DNA from: Gymnopus androsaceus JB14
Taxonomy: Eukaryota > Basidiomycota > Agaricomycetes > Agaricales > Omphalotaceae
DNA length: 64,000 nucleotides
Assembly: GCA_009733575.1 (NCBI GenBank)
Contig: ML769391.1
Span: 294,147 to 358,146 of the forward strand
Direction: 5' to 3'
Made by a program: the position numbers and the translations under genes. The notes beneath the pieces are model-generated. The model saw only the letters and a list, made by a program, of their open reading frames with translations. It did no database searches and was not told the origin of the DNA. Shown here one piece after another: positions 11,272 to 23,200 of this stretch; position 1 is the stretch's first letter; each line of letters starts with the position of its first letter.

Positions 11272-11999
11272 TTTCATTGCTTGTACAATTACCCTACATC
11301 TCTATGTCTTGATTAATTATCTCATTGCTATTGCCAAAATACACGCACTTGTTCATACTACCTCTGTGAAGCTGGTCGAGCTATGTAATAGACCATCATA
11401 TCTATACTCCAACTATCCATCTGCACCACTATTTGGTTCACAACAAACTCCCGCCATCAACGGTCCCTCACTCATCTCCTTTATATTGTCTTCGCAACAT
11501 TCACTAGGAGACTCTTGAGCACGTTCTACTGCAGTGTAACTGAAGCCAGGGTTTAAAGGACCTATTCCAATTGGGACCTCTCGGATGCAATGTCCCGAGA
11601 TTGTGCCATGTAATCTATCTATCTATGCTCTACTTACTCTGCATGGACTTCCACTCCTCCGATTTGGTCCCGTCGAAAGGGATCAATCTTGTCCGTATCC
11701 TTGAAGACACCGTCGGCAAGGCTAACTGTCCACAAACACCTACGAACAGACCACACGCATTGCCAGACTTGGGACCGGAGATCGAATCAACAGTGCAACT
11801 GATCGTGTCTTCGATATGCTGTTGTATTTTGGGACGACCAGGAGACAAGGTGAGCGAGGTGGAACGGAAAAAATCATCCAGTAATGGGAATTTCCCAGTT
11901 TGGGCCCGGGTGTAGAACACATAGGGGTAAGACACTTCGCTGAATCATGGAAGTGAACAATGGTAGTAAGGGAACAAGAGCAGCTATGACGAAAATGAG
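11272..11999. other. Junction between the HECT-like gene and the captured block; unidentified fragment
   Basis: After the stop at 11271 there is AT-rich non-coding sequence to about 11640. On the minus strand about 11935-11640 reads FYTRAQTGKFPLLDDFF and PKSGNACGLFVGVCGQLAL, which looks like a piece of another protein-coding exon but which I cannot assign. It is next to the polymerase epsilon fragments and is probably one more captured piece. Confidence 0.35.
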
Positions 12000-14462
12000 A
12001 TTCGCGATTCATGACGGAAGGATAAAACTCACTGTCCCTGTCCAAAGTCCTCCATATCCGCCAATTGCGTCTCTTCCTCCTCATCCTCCTGTGTTTCACC
12101 TTCCCTTACCGGCTCGAATAACTCGGTGAGTTTGTTCTGTTTGAACTTGTCGATAGCTCCTGCGACCCTGCAATGTAACCAGTCCGGATGGTGAATACGA
12201 GGTATGGGGTTGGAAACCTTCTGCATCGCAACTGGGATAGTAATAAGGGGCAGTACCAGGCGGTTTTGAAGTAGCGAGGACAATTTTGCTGAAATCGGCG
12301 TAGACGACGTGAGAGCCCAGACGTTTGAACTCCGCCAATAACTGGACGAATGTCTTCCGCATAAGGCCATGCACAAAGCAATGGATACTGGGGTCGTACA
12401 TGTTCGACGCACTTGAGCTAATCCAACGCCAAAAGTGGTCCACAGTAACTATAGTTGGACTATCCACGCCGTCAAGCTCACTCTGGAGCCTATCAGTGAG
12501 CCATGCCTTTACCATCAATTTCAGAATACCAAAGGTCTGAACAGGTACGTTCGATTCGCCCAGTGAGATATCCCTCTGATCTCCTTGGGCATACTCGTCC
12601 AGTGTACGTGAAACCGAATCGAAAGCAGTGGAACCTCCACTTCCTTCAAGTTCGTTGACGACCAGTGAGTGCACGACAGAGTTGATTGCGAGATTTCGCA
12701 CGGCAACCTCAAGGCAGACATTCGCATAAGCTCCAGGGACTACAAACTCTGTTTTGGGAAGGTCATCCGTTGGCCGTTTATCTATCTCGATCCCTCCAAG
12801 GTCAGGTAGCTCACTCGAAGACCACCATAGGACCATGTCTTGTTGGACCAAGCGCCGAGCGAAGCTGATATCTGACATGTGAGAAGTGGCTGGTCACCTT
12901 CGATATGACCGATAGGTATGTCATAATATTCCGATAGAACCATCAGTCTGTCCAACCAGCCTCCCATGGAGAGGTATCGGTTCAACATTCTCTGCGAAAC
13001 ATGAGACTGCCACGGGAATACGTCGAGTGTATGATTCGCCCTCGCTTTGGCCATTGAAAGAACAGGAAACTTGGCAAGCTTTGGCACGTTAGCCTCGAAA
13101 TACAAGTCATCTTTGCTGGAAGATAAGACGAGGATGAAAGATTGGTCCTCGATGACGCCGAGCTCCCAAGAAATCGCCTTCAGGGCCTAGCCATCACTCG
13201 AATGGTACGTAGTCGTGAACTCCCTTGATTCCGGGTAAACGACGGAATTGCTCTGTCCGAAACGGGCATCGCGTTTTTTCCTGATCTCGGCGTAGATCTC
13301 TTGTAAATGAGGAATGGACTGTCTCCGAGTAGCAGGATCAACGATATGGAGCTTGACTGGCCCCGTAGGAAAGAAGACGGCAAAGACGTGGAGAGGGGAA
13401 TTGGCGGAGCAAGCATGGTAGAGGAAGATGTACTTTTGGTTTTTACCACCTCTGAGGTACTTGTGCTTGGAGTCGCTAGATGATGGAGGTGTTTCGAGTT
13501 GATGTAAATCATAACCGATGGCCTCTGCACGATTCAGAGTCATGCTGCTTTCCGAGGATTCACAAACTCGACCAAGTTTCAGCAAGCCACGTACGGTAAG
13601 CGGGACCTAAGGCCAGTCAGTGTCTGGACGATAGAAAAAGAATGTTAAGCTCACCTGTAGCTCAAAAACACCATCAACATTGGGGTCGTTTGTAAGGTCT
13701 ATAAAGTGTTCACCGATCTCGCGATAAAGGTCCTATCGGACAGTAATCTTGTACAGATTGATACAAGGAAGGTCCCGAGGCAAGTTTCGCGTGACCTTTT
13801 CAAAAGAGTAAAAGTCGGCTCGGAATATCTCTTCTTTTGGCGTACGAAGGTGCACGTAGAATTCTCGTGGTATACGCAGAGGAAGGGGAATAAGCTCCGA
13901 ATCTACCAAAACTTGCAAGCAAGCCCTTTGTCCTTGACCATCTGGTCGCCCAAGAACTCCGCCAAACATCTCGCAGTACTGATGGAGGTCGATTTCTGCC
14001 CTCCATATTCCGCCAACGTCCTTGACATGCTTCGATTCTCGGCAATAAGCTCCACCAGCTCCTCATCAGTTAGCGTGTTGGCCTTGTAGCATTCCTCCGT
14101 CGTCCTCCCAAGCAAAAACTTTTCAAAGATCTGAGACTGGAAAAACTTGATAAGCTGCAGTTCACCGCGACGCTTGACCTCGAAACCTTTGAGCTCAGCC
14201 AAAGAACCATCGTCGTTGAACACGGCATAACGTTTCTTCAAAAGCTTATCTTCCTCTTCCGACGAAGGTAAGATCATCGCTCTATACGGATTGTCAAGCT
14301 CGAAGAAGATGGAGTTTTCACTGTGGATTTTGTATTCTCCAGTTTCGGGATCGGGGTCGTGGTATTGGTGATTGGTGAACTGTGCGTAGACGAGGTGGTT
14401 CAGCATCGTACAAGGGTACGAGAAAGCGAGCGATTTCCCATTGTCGAGTTTGAACTTGTTTA
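12000..14462 (-). pseudogene. DNA polymerase epsilon catalytic subunit, scrambled C-terminal and middle fragments
   Basis: Three pieces are seen, in 5' to 3' order on the minus strand. (1) 14462 to about 13913: [73 protein letters not shown], and [14 protein letters not shown]. (2) About 13912-12270: [20 protein letters not shown] through the DUF1744 region, with [36 protein letters not shown] and [13 protein letters not shown]. (3) About 12255-12000: [23 protein letters not shown] and [13 protein letters not shown]. In known Pol2 proteins piece 3 lies between pieces 1 and 2, so the order is rearranged. Piece 1 also lacks about 25 residues after EECY. The zinc-binding C-terminus is not found. 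Pol2 replicates the leading strand; this copy cannot. Confidence 0.85.
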
Positions 14463-15400
14463 TGTCTTGAGCGAATCCATTTCACCAGAGGCTTCGACAG
14501 TGATGAAGCGCGTAAAGTCACCATCCATGGCGGCTGTGAAGACTGGGCAAAGCCACGGACCTGTGTGGTGAGACTACCGGCCATGGTGTTGACGGAAAGG
14601 CTGTTGGAAGAAAGATAGATGGAGAAGGTTAGAAACAGCGCCGCACAAGAAGCCAAAGATACATACGTGATCTCCTGCCAAATACCCTGGACATTCCCAA
14701 CCTCGGCTTGCACACCCAGCTTACCCTCCGTACGGACTTCATGAGCGACCCTTGACCTACAAAAATGAATCATGTTATCGTGCACCTCAAAGAGAGAATG
14801 AAGCGCTCACCTCAACGGCAAAGATTCTCAACTGATCAATCATGTCGTTGATCGTGTTGACCGTGGTAGAGGCGGCAATGATTCGGACCTACAACCGAAT
14901 AATCAAATCACAGTGACTTCAGCGATAGATCGGACCTGGGAAGAATGTAGAGCGAAGTTGTGGAAGGGAAGGGGGAGGAGGAGGAGGAAGAAGAACAATA
15001 TTCGTTCAATCCTCACTCGTAAACACCCACCTGATTCTTCAAATTAATAGCCATCAAATTCACATTATCCGTTAAGCCCTTCCATTCGCCTTGGACCTCT
15101 TGCACGAACGCTTGACCGCCGAAGCAAGCGTGAAGAGTTGGAGTACCATAGAAGAGTTGGAGCACCATAGTATTGACCTGCATATAGGGTGATGAGGGAA
15201 GGGGCACCCAAACGACGAATGAAAAAGAACACTAACGGTCTCTTTCAAATCCACTATCTTGCCCTGTGCATGTACCTGTACATCTACCTCTACAAACTTG
15301 CTCAAGTTGCCTCCTTCGCAGCGCCCACTTTGGCCTCAGCACCTTGCATGCGGCCTACAACAACACTCAGACTGCCTAGAATGGAGTCGGAGGGGCCAGC
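14463..15400 (-). pseudogene. Group III (Nik1-type) HAMP-repeat histidine kinase fragment inside the polymerase epsilon mosaic
   Basis: Minus-strand reading gives [102 protein letters not shown] and (other frame) [20 protein letters not shown]. These are the alternating HAMP units typical of osmosensing group III hybrid histidine kinases. The repeats are truncated and joined out of register, and neither kinase nor receiver domain is present. The fragment sits exactly between the palm piece (MYPNIMLSN, about 15460-15485) and the [12 protein letters not shown] piece of polymerase epsilon. Insertion or template switching into that gene is the simplest reading. Confidence 0.75.
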
Positions 15401-16240
15401 GTACGTTGGGAGAGGGATTGAGGCTGTGGGAGGGGGGTGGGGGTCTGGTTGGAGTCAATTAGACAACATGATGTTGGGATACATGGCTGCGACATCCAAG
15501 TGATAGATCAAGGGATTGTCGGTACGTTTGGGGTTGTCACGCATTTGACTTCGTTGTAATTGGTGACCTTGTCCATCGACGATTTTGATTCCTCGACGAT
15601 GCAGAAAGTGAGGGCGGCATCGAGATCGTTGATGAGCTGCAAGTTGATCACTTTAGAATAAATCGCGGTAAGAAAAGAATCCATGCTTACCTGTTGAACA
15701 GCAGAAGGCGTAATCTTGAAGTCTGTCGGTGTCACTGCGGGATACCCCAGCTTCAAGGGCCTCGACGTGACCACCAACATAAGTCTCGGATGCCAGAAGA
15801 TGTCCGTCATAAAAGTTTCCGTGCTCCTCTTCGTGTCTGTTGGGCATGATAACATGATAATGTGACCTCGATATGCTTCAGCCTACAAGGAGATTTAGTG
15901 AGGAAATCAAGGCCCAGACAATGAACTGACCATCAGTAGAGTTTCACAAAGAGTTCCACTTCCTTTCCGCAAAACTTCGTCGGGGCACAGCGGGATAATG
16001 GTGCAGAGAGAGAAGATGAAAGGGTGAACATATTTCATATACAGATAGTAGGTTGCGACTGCATCTGAGACGGAGTACTGAGCCAGTATATGGGGTTGCT
16101 CCATGGCGTAACTGTTGTGCAAGTCAGCTGGCTGAACAAATACCAAATGAAGGACGCTCACGGAGTCATAAGCTCTGGATCTAGTTCTATAGGATTGTAG
16201 CCCAACTTTGCAGTCGTAACCGCTTTCAAGCCCTGACTTC
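15401..16240 (-). pseudogene. DNA polymerase epsilon fragment: exonuclease end to palm
   Basis: Starting at the chitin-synthase junction: [112 protein letters not shown] and MYPNIMLSN. The order matches Pol2 (exonuclease III to motif A region). Directly after MYPNIMLSN comes TGA (15454-15456) where the family has Arg, followed by LQPD, so a CGA-to-TGA change is likely. The N-terminal exonuclease half is absent. The first residues (PQGSQG) follow chitin-synthase codons without a break, giving a chimeric junction at about 16240. Confidence 0.85.
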
Positions 16241-18500
16241 CCTGGGGCGAATCCATCGACCGACCTGGAGAGGAATACCGTGAAGACGGTAGAGCCGCAG
16301 AGAAATTAGACGGCACCGCATCGTCAGATTGTAAACTCGGCACCAAACGCAGATTCGAGTCTGAATGATCAGAATAATGCGCATCTTCGCTCGAGCGTGC
16401 GCCAGAAACAGACGAATTCGACGACATGGGTTGGCGATTAACGGCTAGGGGCGCAGGAAGCATCAAAAGTGTATTGCTATCGTGTCGTTGCCGGGGTGTT
16501 GCGTACGCCGCAGATTCGATCGTACTGGAATCAAACCCGTTGGAAGGAGGGTGGAAGGTGTCAGAGTCGGTACCTAGAGAGTATCGGTTACTGTCGGTCC
16601 TACCACAAACAGTCAGCATCTTTGAAGAGTGAATGAAGAGCACAGACACATACTTTCCGTTGTAAAACATCGAATCCCTCGATTGCGTCCCACTCTTCCA
16701 CCTCCTCTCCCTCTCAAACTCTGCCCACTTCTTCATAACAATATGCGTCGAATCAAACTCTCCCTCTTTATCTCCATGATTCGCCGCCGCACCCGTCTTA
16801 TCCCCAGATATCATCCTCGTCTGTCCCCATGAAAAGTCATCGAAATGCCAGAAAGCATACGCCGGCAAGAGCCCGTTCCAGATGGGTAGTGTGATCAGAT
16901 AGACCAACATCCAGCCGACTTAGGCGATCTTGCGTGAAGTGACGACGATGAGGAGACCAGGGAGACCGAGGATCATGGCGAGGAGGATCAAGGGGATGGT
17001 GGTGTTTGAGCCGCCGGGAATGATGGATTCGATGATAACGTAGAGCGTGAAACTGATTGCTGCAGGGAGGACTAGGGTACCGCCCAAGTCCATGCCGACC
17101 ACAAACTGCATCGAGAAACAGAACGTTCCACATAAATCGCGAACCAATATGAGCTCTGCTAGATTATGCACCGTCGAGTTGATCCATCGACGACGCTGGG
17201 AAAGGAGCACGCCAAAGGTATCGGGGACGACGGTTTTACAGACTGCCTGAGGACAGAAAATGTTCTTTCGTTTGGGGAACGTTTTGAGTAATAATGTCGC
17301 CAAGTAACGATCTTCTCCAAGTAGGAGAAGATTCTTCTGGTGCAGAGTGTCCACGACGTTTTCCGAGTAGTGTTCGACGATATCGGGGTTGGCAAGGATA
17401 GGGACCCAGTATCCAGAGTCGCCTTTGGGTGCTTTGATCCTGTACATACTGAAACAACCAGGCAAACAAGTTACACCTCCAAACATGGACTCGAAAGCCT
17501 TTGTCATATGGTGAGAGATGTAGTACTCGAACACTGTTCAAAGCTAATTAGGAAAAAAAAAAGGAAGGGTAAAAGACAGAAAACGAACCTTGCATCATAG
17601 TCACCCAAGTCTCTCCTTTGTTCGCAATCTTCGTCTCACCACAAAGACCCATGATTTCCTCATCATGCACGAAACAACTGGTCATCCTTGTCAAAGAATC
17701 AGGGAAGACCTTTGTATCCGCATCGACACACAGAACAAGCTCATATCGATCCGGACTGATGCCCGTCACCCGCCATATCGAGTTGAAAAACTCATACTCG
17801 AACGTCGTCATCCGCTCATCGAACATCACCTTCTGCAAAAACGCCATAAGAACAATCTGACTGTCGCGTTTTCCTCTGTTTCCGGGTTTCGCATCGTTGG
17901 CTTCGAGTGGATTACCACACTTGGCAACCAAGACTATCGGAACTCGCTGTTGTTTCGATTTCTCGGTGGTGGCATCGTCATAGTTGTAGAACCCTGCGTA
18001 GACCTTGGCCATGTTGTGTCTCTTGTGGCCGTCGGCAATGGCAACATAGGAATGAGGCTCGACTTCGGACGGAGGAATGATAAACTCTTTCATCATGGAT
18101 ATAACAATATCGGGGGTTGTCATGTCATTCCCAGCACCCTTAACCATACCATCAGCGATAACCAAGATGAACTTGTGGCTGTTGGGGTAGTCTGTAGTCG
18201 CTAGAGAGTCCAATGTGGTTCGGAGACCCTCTACAGACTCGGAGTATGCCGTGACAAGCGCGATGGTATGCACAAGCGGGAAGTTGAATGGCTCATAGTC
18301 GGGAGGAGGCTGCGGTATGACATTGTGGAGAGGGAAAGGACAGGGACTCTCGATGAAACTACCCCAAGCAAAGCCGTCGATACTCTTCGAACCCCTAAAT
18401 CCAGGTGAGTCTGGTGGAGTACCCTTCTTTTGTAACGAAGGTGCATAAACCGAGTTTTTCGCAGATTCGATCGTACTGGAATCAAACCCGTTGGAAGGAG
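16241..18500 (-). pseudogene. Chitin synthase (division 2, class IV/V type) fragment
   Basis: Minus-strand exons read [134 protein letters not shown] and several membrane segments. These contain the EDRYL and QRRRW signatures of processive beta-glycosyltransferases. The membrane region is interrupted by TAA at about 16919-16921, between SRKIA and VGWMLVYL. The C-tail ([18 protein letters not shown]) is truncated into polymerase epsilon at about 16240. About 45 bp of this tail is repeated at 18462-18508, ahead of the N-terminal part. The start is missing. It would make wall chitin at the plasma membrane if intact; this copy is a fragment. Confidence 0.85.
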
Positions 18501-19099
18501 GATGGTAGCTCGCTCCATCGACTCTCTCACCTCAGGGCTTTCCCAAGACTCTAGGGTTTCATACAGTGACCCAGTAGGAGCGTTGATGTTGATAGACAGA
18601 GAGGAAGGTAAGCCAGCGTCCGCGTTCATGTTCATAGTGAACTGACCACGTCTCGGAGAAGCAGACGAGGAGGCAGAGGCAGAACCACCATACGGGGGAG
18701 GATGTATACTCATTCCCGCACCCGCACGACGGCTTAAACTCCCTGATGCTGCTACTGCGACTGGCGCACGTCTCCTCGACGTAGAACCCGAGCGAGAAGA
18801 GACGGTCGGTCTACCACGAGATCGGCTATTCCTGCCAAATTCGTCACCATCTTCCTCTTCAACCCATTCCCCACTTCCATCATCCACTTCATCCTCCTTA
18901 ACCTCGCTCATCACAACGACTTGCTTGCCGAGGGCCTTTTTGCCCTCTTCGATCAGTGAGGAAAGCTTGGAGCCAATCCAGTCCATTTGATTGTCGACAG
19001 CATCTATGTCTACGTCGACTTGATCCTCCTCTGATTGAGCATGAGAAAGAACTGGACTACGCTTTGGGGAGGAAAAGTCAAATGTGTCCCGGTTATACG

Positions 19100-19115
<16 letters not shown>
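18501..19115 (-). pseudogene. Fragment of an unidentified Ser/Arg-rich, acidic-segment protein
   Basis: An open minus frame reads SSPKRSPVLSHAQSEEDQ, DWIGSKLSSLIEEGKKALGK, an acidic run (GEWVEEEDGDEFG), an Arg/Ser-rich part, a Ser/Ala-rich part and [20 protein letters not shown]. It is in frame with the end of the old yellow enzyme fragment (NRDTF|DFSSP) upstream and is cut at the repeated chitin-synthase piece (about 18508) downstream. I recognise no domain. Position and abrupt joins suggest one more captured gene piece. Confidence 0.5.
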
Positions 19116-19840
<725 letters not shown>

Positions 19841-20281
19841 CTTTTCCTCTGCATCTGCCTCTCCAAGAGCCTCGCCAAGAACCGCCTCGCTGACCTCCAC
19901 GGAAAGATCCACGATTTCCGCCTCGCGCGAAGATAGTCCGAATCCACGGCCTCTTGCCATGGTTGTGGTTGTGATGAAGGAGAGCGTGAGGTCACGCGGT
20001 GATCGGCATACGCGTCCACGGCGTCACGCTTTGCACCATTGGCAAGAGCCAAGGGTGACAAGGGCCCTCATAGCCGTCTTGGGGAGTGTGTAGCGTAGAA
20101 AATTTGGAGGAATAGCAATGGTTCAAACTTTCGTACAAGAAGTTCCGGAAAGTAATGGGCCGGTGCCGGTGTTTGTTCAAGCATCTGGGATCGCTCCCCC
20201 GATCCTAGATGCCTGAACAAACAAAACCTCGAGTGTTCCGTGCGGATTCCATCCTTTATTCTTCAACTCTTCAAGACCCAA
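19841..20281. other. Left part of the chromodomain-gene promoter; edge of the captured block
   Basis: The block of host fragments loses recognisable homology near 19840. Between it and the next gene lie a Glu/Lys-coding low-complexity minus frame and the 20171-20222 hairpin, 60 bp upstream of the chromodomain gene start. Confidence 0.4.
20171..20222. repeat. Imperfect hairpin (23-bp arms) upstream of the chromodomain gene
   Basis: GTTTGTTCAAGCATCTGGGA.. pairs with ..CGATCCTAGATGCCTGAACA across a 6-nt loop, with two mismatches. It lies between the captured fragments and the chromodomain gene start, so it could be a boundary footprint, a protein-binding site, or chance. Confidence 0.55.
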
Positions 20282-23200
20282 ATGGATTGTCCAGGTAAGA
20301 CTCAACTGCATTACTTATACAATATTGCTAACTTCTTTACAGAGGGATCTGGTAAGCTCTTGGATTTATTTCGCCTTCAAAGTATTAATCAGATCGAGCA
20401 GATTATTGGACTATACTTCCAGCGTCATGTTCAACAGAAGAGACATCGATGCTACTTGATGGTGGTGTAGCAGCACTACAACTAGGTGATAGTACAGTGG
20501 GACCCTCAGCAATGCCAGATCAAGTTGAGGGATGGGCTCAAGGTTCGGGTGAAGACAGGGATGTAGTGCTGGATGGGCAGACTGGAAAGGGATATGTAGC
20601 ACTACTTCGTGCCAGAATGCTTGCTACGAGTCAAAGTGAGATGATTTCATGCCATTTTGTAGCTTTCCTGACCATGCTTCAGAAAAGCGTTTGCGATACG
20701 GATTACCCCACCATGAAATATCTCCTCTTCCTCATGTATCTGCGGATGATCCCTGTTTCCATTATTCCAATGATATGCTTCAGAACTTGGGATTTCCATC
20801 CCGCCCTGCCCATGACATACTTGAACGAAACCGAATCACTACTCCTGAACCGAAACCCACTCTGCTTTCCAAAAGCTCCGATCTATGCATTGAACAGAAC
20901 TATAGACCGACGATTCCGCTGGGGGTATTACTATTCTACTCCGATATCCCTGGATGGAGCCTCTAAGGCTGAAGAGGTCGAAAGACTCTATAAAATTGCC
21001 ACACCGCCTGGAGTGCGCCCGATGGGCTACGATACACAATCCAAATCATACATCATGTCTCCAGTTGAAGGCATGATTGAAATGCCCCCTGGAGTCCCAT
21101 TTGTTGTCTGCATGGATGATAACAAAGACAAGTCTATTACTGTGGCATGTGTTCAGACCCTCAAAAGCATGCAAGGGTACCCTGAACATCTGCGAATATC
21201 ACAGCTTTTCAAAGAAGTGTTTGACTTGACTTGGGGAACCGCTACCACCAAACCTATTTTCTGTCTTGATGGCACAAAGCTGAATTTTCGCTCCCATGGG
21301 GAGCTAGATCACTGTTACGATGGATCAGCTAGTCATGGAATAACTGTTGAAGAACAGTCGTATGGTTTTGTCCAACCTGCAGCGCAGGCCAATTCGGACG
21401 AGGCAGCTGTCACTCAACTGAAGCTCCTGGTACGGCTGGCAGAGCTTTACGAGCTCATTGTTCCTCTTTGTGTCTCCAAACAAGAGTGGGAAGCACGAAA
21501 ATTCCGGATAATAGATATGAATTCACTGTGCTGTGGACGCTTGTATTCGGGCTTCTCTGGAGTTCAAAAGAATGTCTCCTCATCTTATCAGGGAGGATCG
21601 TTAGCGAAGAGACTGGGAGTTTTAACTGGAGCTTTCCATGTAGACTGGAATGATGATCCAGAAGGATGGACGCTTCTCATAGCCCTTTTCCGGTTGCCAC
21701 CTGGTATGTGTAACGATTCTGATTGATTGAGCTATGCTGATATCTTAATAGGGAGTGCTGTTGGGGATTTTCTCCTGGCACGGAGTGGGCTTTATCTTCG
21801 TGTTCACACGGATGAAAATGGATATGCCCATTTCTTTGCCTTAATCAAAGGCAACGACCTCCATTCTGGAACATCCCCTACTGCTTGTGAAGATGAGATC
21901 AAGCCTTTTTTTAACTCACTCGAGGGCCTTTTCTTGTACATTGGACCAGAAAACCGTGTCGTTTATGTCCTCTATCCAAATATCTCTGCATTCCAGCGAA
22001 CTGAAGGTGTTTCCATGACGCAGTTCACCTCGTTTGAGCCACGAGTCCCTGGCCGCCAATCCAATGCTCATAACTTTGCAGACGATGGTTTTCCCGCTTG
22101 CGGAACTTTCGATGACTGGCAAAAGCTAATGGCCATTGAACAATACATAAGAAATTACAACTTTGCACGAATGGCTCGACAGGAACCTAATCGAACCCCC
22201 CCTTCCTATATAAACCTTTATAATGAGGTAGTCACCGTACCTCTGCCCTTTGATCCTGAAGTTGACAAAGACTATGTCGATTTCATGCGTGGAGTCTGGG
22301 CAAACATGCACTACTTGTGTAATATCTATAACCTCGGTATGACCAGACATATGTTTGCTCAAAACCAGGTAACAATGTTTGCTGAAGCTGAAGCACGTTA
22401 TCGTGACTTTCGGCAGAAACCACAAGAGGTGCCGCAGGAATTATCCTCACCAATACAGCCTAATGACTCCGATATGTCATCGCCATATGTCATCGCCAAT
22501 ACCTGCGGATAATACTGAATCTTTGCGGCATTCATCGAGACTTCATACCACGCTTCCCACTCAATCTTTACCGTCGACAGTTCATACCAAAACTCATAAA
22601 GCTCCAACCCGTGGGGGTCAGTCTGCACTCCGTATTCAATCATCATCTGCTGTCAATACCACTATTGCTGAGGCGGAGGATGAAGGCGAGACCTATGAAG
22701 TCTCCATGATTTTACAACATCGTTTAAATGTTTCAGTATGTCTTATCATGGTTTCTGATATTCATGTTGCTTATTGATTTGTTATAGACAGGAAACGTGG
22801 AATACGCTGTGCGATGGAAAGGATTTGGAAAGAACGAGGATTCTTACGTCGCAGAGAGACTAATCAAGTAAGTGTTCGAGTTTTATTCGTTATTTACAAG
22901 GCTCTTATTCCCATTTTTTAGTGCTCCTGACCTTATTAAAGCATATAAGAAAACTCACGCTGCCAGTTTTGAGCAAGATGAAATTGCAAAGCTTGATTTT
23001 CGTTTTCCTATGCGATCTGAGGAAAATCAAATAGTTGAAAGGCTCAAAATACTATTGGATCTTGAGCGCATGTCTATGGAGTATAAAGGCCTGGCTGCGA
23101 GCGCTGCTCGTATCTCCAGGTCATCCCTACCCATAACGCCAGTCATGTGCCAAGAAGTCATGGAGTCAACATCCAAGTGGAACGATTGCTACGAGGAATG

